Shown piece by piece: positions 53,699-64,000 of a stretch of DNA of 64,000 bases. Position 1 is the stretch's first letter. Every line of letters begins with the position of its first letter. The stretch covers positions 58,827,957-58,891,956 of the forward strand of contig OX457038.1 in NCBI GenBank assembly GCA_949752735.1, read 5' to 3'. This stretch comes from Lumbricus terrestris (Eukaryota; Annelida; Clitellata; Crassiclitellata; Lumbricidae). Made by a program: the position numbers and the translations under genes. The notes under the pieces are model-generated. The model was not told the DNA's origin. It was given only the letters and a program-made list of their open reading frames with translations, and did not search any database.

Positions 53699-55501
53699 TT
53701 AATGTTATACATGTAATACATCTCAATGGTTAAACATCTTATTTGCTGGGATAAATTTCTTCACTGTTATGGTTTACTGCTTAGATCAGAATTTAATTAT
53801 AATGTAATCAAAAGCCACCAGACGACTTTAGGATAATGCTGAGAAATAAGCTAATATGGACTCATGATTAGACACTTATTTTGCATGTATACGTACATTT
53901 GCCAAGACCCCCCGTATGCAAATCGCATACATCTCGTGATCCCCTCCCCTTCATGCATACATAGTTATCTGGATGGTCCCTTTGCCTGCGCTGAAATAAT
54001 TCAGTTGTTTTGTATAATTGATCTCTTCAGCCCGCTTTCTTTCTCTTTCTTTAAGTGTTGACTTTGTGATGTTGTGATGCGTATGTTCTGTACAGAAATG
54101 TTTGTCGACATGTTGGAAATTAATTTTAATTCTGTACATAGTTGTTTATGGAATGTGGATTCTGTGGTTATAGAGGATACTTTGCAGCAAATAAATCGGG
54201 TGTTAGCGCGGGTGAACGAAGTTGTTTGTTGTCGTAGTTTTCTGTGTTCCGAAAGTGACGCAATCAACTCTGCGTAGTATTGATCATTTGTTAGATCAGT
54301 TCTTCTTGTTTGTCTGATACTTATGCATTATGTATGTTCGTAAGGTTCTCCTAAAAAGATGCTGAATATAATTATCGGGATACTTAAGCCTGCTTTATGA
54401 TCTGTGTCTTTGTAAGTCTGCCCACTCTGCCTGTATGCCTGTCTTATTCTGTTTGTAAGCTGACCTTTGTATGCCTGTCTTGTGTAGGCTGTCCAGCTTT
54501 ATATACAACATTATGTTATATATATAGATATGTATTTTAATAAATTTATATCTAGTTATATATATATAATTATATATAGTCGATCAGCCTCTGTCCTTCT
54601 GTGTTTGTCTGCTTCAGTCTGTATGTCTGCCTGTCTCAATCTTCTTCCAGGACCATATATCAGTATGGACCTGCAGTGCATATATAGTAGACTGGGCTTT
54701 TTCAGAACCACTCCACCACCACGGGCCATATGACATATGATTCAGTTTGAACAGAATATTAGACTTTGTGGAGTTTAGACCCTCAATCACACACACACAC
54801 ACCTGTCGGTGTTTCTCGGTGGTCTCGGCAGGTCACACGAATCGCCAGAGAACGGCTGGTGCTTGTAATTTGATTAGGCATGTATACTTTTACCAAGGTG
54901 AACTGTGTGTCATGCCAGTTATATACATACACTTATTATTTTCTGAGACGTGTTTAAGCATGCACTTACGCAATCGACCTAACTGCTGACTGATTACTGT
55001 ATTATGGGTTTCTACTTCACTTACGTCTTTATCCAGTTCTCCATTCATCCATCGTTTCCTCCGTTCGTCACCAGGTTCCGCTCATTCGTATATGAAAGAC
55101 AAATTTGGTAGAATTGAGTGGCTAAAAGAGGCACTATTCGGCAGTAAAATGCTCTATGGGTAGGCCTAAGCCTTATTGTATTGTTGGGGGAGAAGGGGGG
55201 TTCTGCCCCAGACCCACTCGCTCCCCAGTCATCAGACACCTAGTCGTGGCAGACTTTGTCACGATGGTACAAATATTTTGAAATATTAGGCACCGACGAT
55301 GATGATGTTTAGGAGTATGATGATGATTGATGGTGTTGATGCTCTGATGATGATGAGGAAGAGGAGGAGGAGGAGGATTATGACGAGAGATAATGGGTTT
55401 AAGGTTGGAATGAGACAACGTAATAAGCATGGCAGTCTCCATAGTTGCCTTGTCTCCTAATATTAGTTCAACTTACAAGCAATTTCGATGGGGTGGAAAT
55501 G

Positions 55502-55573
55502 GAATATATATACATACATATATATATATATAATATTATATATATATATATATATCCACCCACGTGAAGTAGG

Positions 55574-55613
<40 letters not shown>
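55502..55613. repeat. (AT)n tracts with a duplicated CCCACGTGAAGTAG unit
   Basis: Two AT runs, each followed by cccacgtgaagtag(g/a)cta, indicating local tandem duplication of about 60 bp. Confidence 0.85.
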
Positions 55614-55616
<3 letters not shown>

Positions 55617-57890
55617 CACGTGAAGTAGACTACATCACTGATTAGACTTTGCTTTGACTCCAGCAAATGTATACGATTTGCAGCAGTGTGGTAACCTTAG
55701 GCCTATTTCCCTATTTATTACATGTTTAGGGAGAATATAACTATGATTTATAGAGGAAGAGATAACGGATCCTCGATAACTTGTGGGGAGAAACCAGAGA
55801 GAGGTTTTTCCACTGGGCATAGAGTTTCTTATTCTCTGAAAACAGGGGGCAGTTTAAAAATGATCTTGAAATTTTTTAAATCGGTTAGGTTGGCGGTTAA
55901 GCCTGTCGTTGAATAAACTTAGGCCTATACTGAGAATCAAGATAAGTTGAAAAGGAAGAATGATTCACGTCTAAATGGGAAGATTGATTCACGTCTGTAA
56001 CCACTAGTGGTGGCGGCGGCGGTTGTGGTGGGAGTGGCGGTAGCAGTAGCATTAGCAGCACTTGCTTTCGTTTTCTTACCAAGTTCAGGTTTTATGCTTC
56101 GATCACCAGTGTTAATTTCGTGCTAAAACGAGAATGTACCTTTTCATACGTTTTAAAGGGGGTGGGCATCTCATGTACCCGACCTGGGCATCTTGTAGCA
56201 CTCACGAGCTATAGGTAGATAAGATAGAGCTGAGGTTAATTAAAGAGGAAATCATTGGCCAACTGAGTCATAAAGTGAATAATTGAGGTCCAAAGAGCAA
56301 CCTTCCAACAAGCGCACTTCTTTGTAGCTTAGAAGGACGAGTAGGGTAGCGTGACAGTATAATAACCTATAGGGCCTATTCATGCGCATCGTTCAACTGT
56401 TTCGCGCTCGAAAATTCCGCAAAGTAGATAGGCCTAGGCCTACTTGTATTTTCTATTGTTTTCGCTCAAGATTTCAATAGGCCCTATACCGTTCTCGTTT
56501 TTATTTCGTTCTACATAATTCTTTTTCGTTTTTATCCAGTTTTAGTTTGCAATTTCTTTCTAGTTTTCATTTTCGTGAACGATTGCCTATTCTTTTTCGT
56601 TCTCCGTGTTGCATTAATTTCACAAAGTTTGCCTAAAATCACGGCAATTTCTGGCGTAAGGTTTGAACTAGGGCACGTGCTTCCCGCCTGATGAGGACAC
56701 AAGGAATGTTGTCTCGCCAGGCCTTTTGTCATCAGATTCTGGTCACAGCACCCCTCATCTCCTTTGCACTTTCACCCTCTATTATATGCTACCGTCCTTT
56801 GACTCGACCGTCCAGCCACCCTGCCTTCTTTTTCTCATGTCTGATTTCACCTGTCGTTTCTACCATATCCGTCCTTCATTCTATCCTGGACTATCCATGC
56901 ACATTTGTCGATCTATCGATGATCAGTCCATGAAAATAGCCTACATCCGTTATAGTTATCTAGAGTGTCTTTAGTGGCAGTTGTCATCAGCTGAATTAAG
57001 AAGTCGGCTTGCTTCTATAGTCACGCAGGAGCCGCGAGCATGGCCGTGAGATTACGTTTCACTGTGAAGGTTAATTAGCCTATACATGGTCGACCTGGTG
57101 AGGGGGTATCCCGCATGCGGCGGTCCTTTTCATCAACCCCCCCCCCACTCACAAATTTGCTTCTGTCTACGTAGGCCCTACGTGTTCAGACCAGACCACG
57201 CTTCGTTGCCCTCGTGTAAACTTGACCCTGAACGATTGTATTAATAAACAGTCGATGAAACTGAGTCTACGGCGACCAGTTTCGACCTGTTCGATTAGGA
57301 TGCATTGACTGCTGCTGGGGCGACGGCAGACCAATGCAGGCGATCGAAAACCTATCAGATATATGGGGGGGGGAGAGAACAGCCAGTCGACTAGATCTAG
57401 TCTTACACGTAATTAACGTTCTTGCATCGATGTCCTACCGTGCTCCTGCGCAGAGGGGAGGGACGGTGAAGTGGGGGGGGGACTATAGTACGGCGATGTG
57501 GGGGTGGTTGCTGGAGCCGAGCGAGGATCGAGTGAGTGAAGTGGGGGCGACATTTGCAAACCACACTGCTGCAGCGCCGTATCCAATGGACTTGGGATTG
57601 GATTCTGACTGGTGCCTGCTTAGTCTAATATATGCGAAAGTTATATAGGCATTTGGGTTCGGAGGTCATCGTCGGACATTTATGACAGCGCATGCGCGTG
57701 TTGCCTCAAGTGACGTAAGAGTACTTGTGGTGAACGTAGAGGTCTGAACGAGTAGGCTTACAGGAGAAGGTCGGTAGGGTATCCTATACGTGGTAAGTCT
57801 CCTTTCGATACATTCTCTATAATTTACTGTTCGGTAGTGTTTGTGGTGGCATAGGCGTAACTTTCTATTGTGACGTACGTGGTGTATAGT

Positions 57891-57916
57891 CACCACCACT
57901 TTTAAAAGTGGTGGTG
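57891..57916. repeat. 26-bp perfect palindrome
   Basis: CACCACCACTTTTAAAAGTGGTGGTG is its own reverse complement in full. A further CAACACCACTTTTTGG follows, giving three copies of the CACCACTTTT word. Confidence 0.9.
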
Positions 57917-58374
57917 ATAGTCAACACCACTTTTTGGTCCTGCAAGGATATATTTTTTAAAGCATGAAAGCATTTGGCTGTCTAACTGGCTATTCGTGGA
58001 TATTATTTTAACATCGCAATGACGGCAAAGCTGATGAGGCTTCCACAGTGTGTTCATTGTCAACAATTATAGGCTACCTTACCGCCCTTACTTAGGCTAC
58101 CCGTGCTTGCTTTCATAATAATTAGGTGAAGTCATAAATTTTGTTTTATACGAGGCCTGCTGACATTGTGAAATCGAGTTTCTATAAAAGGTCAAGTAAC
58201 CAAATTCATTTGGAAAAATATAAACATGCATACTTTGCATGTGCCGGATAAAGCATAGGCCTACTAAATTCGTATTTGGGGAAGGGATAGAGGAAGGCGA
58301 GGGAAGAGTGAAGGGAAGGAAAGTGACAAAAATATCCCCTCTAACGGTTTCTGCAAATTTACAACGCGACTAAG

Positions 58375-58801
58375 CGGCGGATACAGACATTTTCCATGAG
58401 GGGGGGGGCAAAATTTAGGTCTTGGCCATGACCATAGGTGCAATCACGTCCTAAAAGTTGGGGGGGACCAAATGAATCACGTCCTAAAAGTTGGGGGGGG
58501 ACCATGATGATAAAGTCAATGGGACCACTCAAAAGTTGGGGGTACGCGTCCCGTGGGTCCCATAGGGTGGTTGCGCCTATGGCCATGACCCCTGGAAACA
58601 GGGAAAACGACCTTTTTTGTCATCAGCCTCGAATCTCCCAAAAAGATATCTTTTTCCATCGGGTGCGAGGGACGCACATGCGGAACTACTCACGGGGGGG
58701 GGGGGGACATGTCAACTTTTCGAGCCAGAATAGCTGGTGAAAAATAATGAAATTTCTGAATGGGGGGCTTGGCCATTTTGGCCACCCTGGATCCGCCCCT
58801 G
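58375..58801. mobile_element. hAT-like MITE, family B (TIR CAGGGGCGGATCCAG)
   Basis: The right end reads CCCTGGATCCGCCCCTG and the left end CGGCGGATACAG (decayed). A perfect 8-bp target duplication CGACTAAG flanks it (58367-58374, 58802-58809). Eight-bp duplications and CAG-starting ends are typical of hAT elements. Long G runs occur inside, and a segment (AATCACGTCCTAAAAGTTGG) is tandemly doubled at 58441-58500. There is no coding potential. Confidence 0.85.
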
Positions 58802-58958
58802 CGACTAAGGGGCAAACGTCCCCTTGTTGCCCGCCCCATTTGTATTTTCTGAAAACCTTTAATTGTGACCTCTAAAGCCTATCAGAACTTTAAAGAGGTG
58901 CGTGCAGTGCTCTATTTGAATCTAAGAGTATTATAGGACTGCCTCTCTATTCTTTAAG

Positions 58959-59191
58959 CAGTGGCAGCGCTAGGGGGCTAAGCCCCCCTATAAAAAGGCA
59001 ACCCGATAGGTTATAAGCCTCCCCCTAAAAATAGACCATCCGGGGTTTTTTACATGCAAAACTGAAATATTTCCACGATTTTCGACCGGATGAAAAGAAA
59101 ACGCCGTCAGAAATTTTGACGGATGACATTGGAAAAATTTCCTCCGCGAGGATTCAGCCCCCCCCAAACTGAAATCCTGGCGCCGCCACTG
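58959..59191. mobile_element. hAT-like MITE, family A (TIR CAGTGGCGGCGCCAGG), 233 bp
   Basis: It begins CAGTGGCAGCGCTAGGGGG and ends CCTGGCGCCGCCACTG. The flanks TCTTTAAG (58951-58958) and GTTTTAAG (59192-59199) are a 6/8 target duplication. The interior has GCTAAGCCCCCCT near the left end, shared with the copies at 61239 and 62150. Confidence 0.8.
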
Positions 59192-59838
59192 GTTTTAAGG
59201 TGTCGTCAATCGCGCTGTTCGTGGCATCTATACATGTGTAGTGTGCTTAATTGTTTTTGAGCCTATATTATAGATCGGCCTATGAACACGTTTTGTTCCA
59301 TGTAGCGCGTATACTTGACTCAAAAACTTCAATAGATGTGTGTTCGTTCTGTCTTAGCAATTCGCTCTTCATGTTCTCTCTTGATTTTTTTTTGTGTTTT
59401 CCTGTTCTTTTCGTTATTTTTACTCAGTGTCGGCGCTACCATAGGTTGCGGCAGGTCGTGTGACTGTCTTGTTTACTATCGAGTCTCAACTTGCCTCATG
59501 ACCTGCCAAAAATTCTTTGGAATTTTTAACTCCTCTTTGCATTTAATTTCTTCAACGTACTGAATGACTCCCACATGTCCCTGACGCACCTATAGCCTAG
59601 CTGGTGCCCTAACTGTTTTTGCTTTTTTTAAACTTTAGTTCTTTAGGCTTTTTATCGTATTTTTCGTTAGGCATAGGCCCATTTCTTCGGTTCTTCTTTT
59701 TTTCTTTCTTTCTTAAATATTTTTCTGTTTCCTTTGCATTCCTTATTTGAGGATCATGTCGTAGGTTTATACCTAAATATTTTAAACAAACTCATGTAGC
59801 CTAAGTTAGGCCTATAGTAGGCTATAGATATATACAGG

Positions 59839-60229
59839 CAAGGGCGGATACAGAAATTTTCAAATGGGGGGGGGGGCAAAATTTTGTGTCTCGATGGTGG
59901 GACATAGGAAAAATTTCGTTGCCGCCGGAAAAACTGATGACCTTTTTTTTAGTCATTCGTCCAATTTTCCGGGAAAAGGTACCCATTTCAACCGCCGAAA
60001 AAACTTATGACCTTTTTTTGTCGTCATTCATAGTCTAGAGTAATGGTAAATCAAACGGGAGGACCACGTCCCATGCGATTTTGTAATAGGGGTGGCCTGA
60101 TGTCCTGCTTTTCTCTCCCGCTGCATCTATTTAAAGGCTTGTTGTAATCAAATGGGAGGCCACGTCCCATGCAATTTTTAAATTGGGGGGGGGGGGCATG
60201 GCCGGATTGGCCCCCTGGATCCGTCCCTG
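59839..60229. mobile_element. hAT-like MITE, family B, second copy
   Basis: Left end CAAGGGCGGATACAG, right end CTGGATCCGTCCCTG. The flanks TATACAGG and GCTACAGG agree at 6 of 8 positions. The interior has a doubled GGGAGG(a)CCACGTCCCATGC unit and G runs. Confidence 0.8.
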
Positions 60230-60578
60230 GCTACAGGTAGGCGGCCGCATGCCTATATATTCTTTAGGCCTAGACCAATCGCCAATCGTTAATTATTGCA
60301 CTGCATATAGCCTAATAATTATGTCCAATCTTTTCGGCAGCATGGGCCTTTGGCACTAGGCCTATAGGCTATTTATTGAAGTCGAGTACCACGACAGTTA
60401 ACTCTAGCACAGCTAAAGCGGCTACAATTTTTGATACCGTACCGGGTAATAAATTTGTAACTGTATTGAAATTTACTATGGAATGATTGGGCATATAATG
60501 CACATTGAATGATTAAAGATAAATAATAGCACGTATAGCATACACGATAGGCTGTATACATGCCATAATGCTTGGCAT

Positions 60579-61004
60579 TTGCTAGTTTGCCAACAAAAAG
60601 TAGGCCTATATAGGCCCTATGAGGTGGCGTTTTCCATACCTTGCACTCCGTTCGTTTTTCATTTCGTCGCCCAGCCACAGTTTTTGTTGGCTCGGCTCAA
60701 CTTTATGGCTGAGCCGAAATTGAATCCTCGTGCTTTGACTATTAGGCCTACCAAAATTCTTCGAAGCCAGAGTCCTCGGTCTAAAGAGCACACTACACAT
60801 AATTATAACCATCGGTCGAGAAGAAGCCCAATTAAGACATCGCCATTCGTCGACCGTGGGGACTCATATCGATTGTTTCCTTCCAACCCTCATGCAGGAC
60901 TAAAACGGTACCGCGGTAGGCTACTATCTCTCAAAAAGAACGGTCGCAGCTTACAGACGCGCTGGAACTCTGTAGGCTACACATCTCAGGAACTACGAAG
61001 TTAA
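60579..61004 (+). other. Longest intergenic ORF, unassigned
   Basis: A 141-codon frame rich in Arg/Ser/Pro with no recognised motif. It contains TAGGCCTA-type words that are common in surrounding non-coding DNA. No splice partners are evident. It is probably non-coding. Confidence 0.12.
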
Positions 61005-61238
61005 CGGTTTGGGACGGTTTGCGAAGTCAGTTTAGATAAGTAGCATAGGCCTAGAGTAATAAAAGTACTGTTATTGAAGCGAGAAATCGTGTGTCAAGTG
61101 TCAACCTCCTGATCGATTGCGGGAATCTAACCCCAGAAAAAGAAAGAAGGGATAGCCTAATTATGCGATCAGTTGTCATGCATAGGCCTACAGTCGCAGG
61201 CACGCCCTAAAAGTTGGTGGGACCGTCCCAACTCCCAA

Positions 61239-61608
61239 CAGCAGCGGCACTAGGGAGGATAGGGGGGATAGGGAGCTAAGCCCCCCTAAAAAAGGCCATC
61301 CATTTTTCCATGTAAAAATGAAATATCTGCACGATTAACCTCCTTTAGCCCCCCCAAAATGTGAACGTAAAGGTACGCACGAGGTTTGCTAGACAGTTTC
61401 GCAGAATATAACAAGGACCGCTTTCCAAGATTTCGAGCAAATGACTAAAAAAGGGTCGTCAGAAATTTTGACGGTTGAAATGGGAAATTTTCTTGTGTTT
61501 TGGGCCGATGACTAAAAAAGGTCGTCAGAAATTTTGGCGACCGAAAACGGAAATTTTCTCCCCGCAAATTCATCCCCCCCTAAAACTGAAATTCTGGCGC
61601 CGCCACTG
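61239..61608. mobile_element. hAT-like MITE, family A, 370 bp, nested
   Basis: Left end CAGCAGCGGCACTAGGG, right end CTGGCGCCGCCACTG. It is the same element as 62150-62525 in the opposite orientation (shared 'GACTAAAAAAGGTCGTCAG' and 'TTTCGCAGAATATAACAAGGAC' blocks). It sits inside a sequence related to family B: flanks 61195-61238 and 61609-61690 match 58440-58590. Flanking 8-mers agree only at 5 of 8. Confidence 0.8.
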
Positions 61609-62149
61609 ATTTACAAGCCTCTCAAAAGTGGGGAGGGACGCTTCCAGTGAGTCCCATTGGGTGGTTGCGTCTATGCTGCCATGGCCGCTGTCCAGACCCC
61701 GCGTAACCGTTACGTACGATATCAATAAAAATAAACGTTCAAGTCGACCACTGAGTTTGTCCTTCGCTTCGAAGTGCAAAAATTTAGTGAGCTCGAGCGG
61801 GTCACTTGGGCTGCATGCGGGACGCGCCAAGTCGGTTAGACGACACTGCTTATAGTATATGCCTGTATGGACATCTAGGCCTAATGTAGGCCTATATACA
61901 CCGTTGAAACTTGACAGTATAATAGCATCCTCACAATAATGTTTTGCTTATAAGGCTGTCGTCTTGTGATTAGGTTAGTTCTAGAAGATTATTATAATTC
62001 TTTTAGTAATAATAGCCTACATGTATAGGCCTCTAATATAGGCCTATATGCTACTGGCTTTCATGGGCATCAGATGGTTCTCATTTCGGCGGCATATAAT
62101 TATGTGAATCCCATACGAGAATATGGATCCTACATTTGTTCGAAATGGA

Positions 62150-62525
62150 CAGTGGCGGCGCCAGGAATTTCAGTTTTGGGGGGCTGAATTTACGGGGAGA
62201 AAATTTCTGTTTTCGGTCGCCAAAATTTCTGACGACATTTTTTGTAGTCATCGCCCAAAAACTCAAGAAAATTGTCCATGTCAACCGTCAAAATTTCCGA
62301 CGACCTTTTTTAGTCATTTGCTCGAAATCTTGGAAAACGGTCCTTGTTATATTCCGCCAAACTGTCTGGCAAACCTCGTGCGTACCTCTACGACGTTTAC
62401 GTTCACATTTTTGGGGTGGGGCTAAAAAGGGTTTATCGTGTAGATATTTCATTTTTACATGGGGACAAAATTGATAGTCTTTTTTAGGGGGGGCTTAGCC
62501 CCCAGGCCCCCTAGCGCCGCTACTG
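62150..62525. mobile_element. hAT-like MITE, family A, 376 bp
   Basis: Ends CAGTGGCGGCGCCAGG and CCCCCTAGCGCCGCTACTG. The target duplication GAAATGGA/AAAATGGA matches 7 of 8 (62142-62149, 62526-62533). It is the inverted relative of 61239-61608, only 0.54 kb away. It ends 204 bp before the innexin start codon, so it lies in or next to the innexin 5' region. Confidence 0.88.
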
Positions 62526-62658
62526 AAAATGGACATGGCAGTAGGGAGTAGACTTCTTTTATATTAAATTTCATTCGATCATTTTAATTGTTCTAGGGCC
62601 TACATATATTGATATTATTTACTGTAGAGTTTAATCTGCTTGTTTCTTTCGTTCAGTT

Positions 62659-63316
62659 CAACCAGATCTACCAGCTGTGATTCCTCCCTCCCTTCCTTCC
62701 CATAGATTTACGACGGAGGAAGACGCAGGATGGACAAACTGGCCGACCTCGTTTCCGGTGCCTCGAAGACCCGCAGCTCGAACGACGACGACTTCGTGGA
62801 CCGCCTCAGCTCCCGCTACACCGTCGTCCTCCTCGTCGTCTTCGCCGTCCTCGTCAGCATGAACCAGTACGTCCGCAACCCCATCACCTGCTGGGCCCCC
62901 GTCCACTTCACGGACGCACACACCAAGTTCACGACGCAGTACTGCTGGGTGAAGAACACCTACTACCTGCCGTGGGAGGACGAGATACCCCGCGAGGAGG
63001 GTAACGAATTCCGTCAGATGATACCCTACTACCAGTGGATCCCCTTCATACTGTTGGGGCAGGCCGTGCTGTTCTACGTGCCGTCCGTCGTCTGGCATTC
63101 GCTGAACAGTAAGGCAGGGGTCGATTCGGATAACATCCTGCACACGGTCCATACGATGATGCGGGTGGAGAACGGGGAAACGTTCGATGACCTTCAAGTG
63201 CTGATGACGAACCTGATCGATCGATTTCTGGTGAATCGAAGAGAACGAAAACCAGTTGACGTCTGCAGTCCCAAAAATCTACTCACCACCGTCTGCCATC
63301 GCATCTGCAGCAGAAG
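62659..63316 (+). CDS. Innexin, first coding exon (partial gene), ATG at 62730
   Basis: This is a gap-junction/hemichannel subunit at the plasma membrane. The exon probably starts at 62659 after a good acceptor (tttctttcgttcag). Translation starts at 62730, with an in-frame stop at 62703. Coding ends at 63316 before GTAAGC, phase 2 (195 codons plus 2 nt). It has the N-terminal NDDDFVDRLSSRYTVVLLV, TM1 at about 30-48, and extracellular loop 1 with two Cys (C54 in ITCWAP, C72 in YCWVKNTYYLP). The signature YYQWIPF lies at 100-106, TM2 at about 104-124, and SKAGVDSDNIL in the cytoplasmic loop. TM3, loop 2 and TM4 lie beyond the window. Residues after 170 (CSPKNLL..CSRR) fit the stretch before TM3. 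The exon is very rich in C- and G-ending codons, unlike the other genes here. Vertebrate pannexins are less similar. The subtype is unknown. Confidence 0.92.
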
Positions 63317-64000
63317 GTAAGCTGACTAATATAGGCTGACTAGTGACTATAGCTGTGGTACCCGGCGTTGCCCGGGATATTTTAGTTTTCGCCCCTACCC
63401 CTCTTGGGTACCCGGCGTTGACCACTAAATTTCGGGTTTTCGCCCCTCCATCCCATGGATTCCCACCCTGCTCCCGGACTCCACCCTAGCCCACCCGGCC
63501 CCTCCGAAACCACACATCTCCTTCTCCGCCCCCACTTCGCCCACCCTGCCCCGTTCCCACCACACGGTTTTCACCCTCCCCACCGCTAGGCCTTCCTCGT
63601 ACCCAGACCAGCTCCACCTAGATGCCACCTCTGTGCGGCAACAGGCGTTACCCAGTAAATGTTGGCTCACCCTTGCGCATTTTGGTTGACCCCCGCTCAA
63701 CCAAACCCCGCTCCTGCGGGGCGGGGTTTGAGCGCTGACTGTAGGCGTGATGACCCTGGTCGCACAATATCTCTAGCTGCAAAGTTTGAGGTGTACAGCT
63801 CTGAGCTCCGAAACTGCGAGAATATCTGAAAACATTCTAGCGAGATTCGGCTTTTCGCCCGGCACGCAGGCACCCTTGGTGAGGAAGATCCACCCACCCC
63901 TACGCTGTGCGGGACCGGTCAATAGCTGCAAAACTGTGGGCGTAGGCCTACATACATAGGCTACGCACCCACAGTCATATTTTCCTTTCCCTGTGGTTTC
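63317..64000. other. Innexin intron (partial) with repeat-like motifs
   Basis: It starts GTAAGC. The motif TACCCGGCGTTG occurs twice, at 63359 and 63410, first followed by CCCGGG; this word is common in invertebrate repeats. A GC-rich hairpin AAACCCCGC..GCGGGGTTT lies at about 63704-63731. No exon was found before the window end. Confidence 0.55.

Larger units (their letters stand above)
53700..58374. other. Intergenic, AT microsatellites and TAGGCCTA-rich DNA
   Basis: No gene was recognised. Two (AT)n tracts at 55502-55556 and 55577-55613 are separated by a repeated CCCACGTGAAGTAG motif. The word TAGGCCTA and variants become frequent from about 55 kb. CRE-like TGACGTAA lies at 57712 and TGACGTAC at 57871, beside a 26-bp perfect palindrome. 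They could belong to a distal innexin promoter. Confidence 0.5.

Noticed and set aside
60579..61004. Gene for a basic protein
   Set aside because: No motif, no splice partners, contains the intergenic word TAGGCCTA; kept only as a low-confidence note.
62658..63197. 179-codon minus ORF
   Set aside because: Antisense shadow of the GC-rich innexin exon, which has clear family motifs on the plus strand.

Overview
This is an intron-rich, AT-rich animal nuclear genome segment. It carries three complete protein-coding genes and the first coding exon of a fourth. The fourth is an innexin, whose closest resemblance by eye is to innexins of lophotrochozoans (molluscs, brachiopods, annelids, nemerteans). 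Most ORFs in the window are short, and the genes only appear when exons are joined across GT-AG (once GC-AG) introns with matching phase. The phylum cannot be fixed from this window. I judged families by recall and by eye, not by a search.

Layout: (1) 1-2247 is intergenic with a pyrimidine-rich left end. (2) 2248-10472, minus, is a CCDC83 orthologue in 11 coding exons (466 aa), a coiled-coil protein. A 1-kb, 14-bp-unit minisatellite lies in the intron beside exon 7. An RFX X-box-like site next to a YY1-type site lies about 0.7 kb upstream of the ATG. (3) 10473-15365 is intergenic and holds an 87-bp near-perfect palindrome, a decayed piggyBac-like transposase and one unassigned 80-codon ORF. 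(4) 15366-33809, minus, is a PP6 regulatory subunit (PPP6R/SAPS family) in 23 coding exons (838 aa) with a poly(A) signal 124 nt past the stop. (5) 33810-38713 is the head-to-head interval between PPP6R and GOPC, with a tRNA-like SINE, a CCAAT cluster and a hairpin. (6) 38714-50416, plus, is GOPC (PIST/CAL) in 9 coding exons (525 aa), with coiled coil plus PDZ domain; one intron requires a GC donor. Its introns hold a 5'-truncated CR1/L2-like LINE with a target-site duplication and other LINE/SINE pieces. (7) 50417-62658 is transposon-rich intergenic DNA: TTAA-flanked mini-foldbacks, a CACTA-like palindromic element, and two families of hAT-like MITEs whose 8-bp target duplications can be read directly. 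(8) 62730-63316, plus, is innexin coding exon 1; the gene continues past the window.

The genes do not form a pathway. CCDC83 is a coiled-coil protein with a cilium-type promoter motif, PPP6R targets protein phosphatase 6, GOPC is a Golgi trafficking adaptor, and the innexin is a gap-junction/hemichannel subunit. The most interesting signals are non-genic: a family of about 60-75 bp TTAA-bounded foldbacks (five copies), nested hAT MITEs, a LINE and SINEs sharing one 3' tail, an enforced GC-AG intron, and orientation-matched YY1-type motifs near the starts of the three complete genes.
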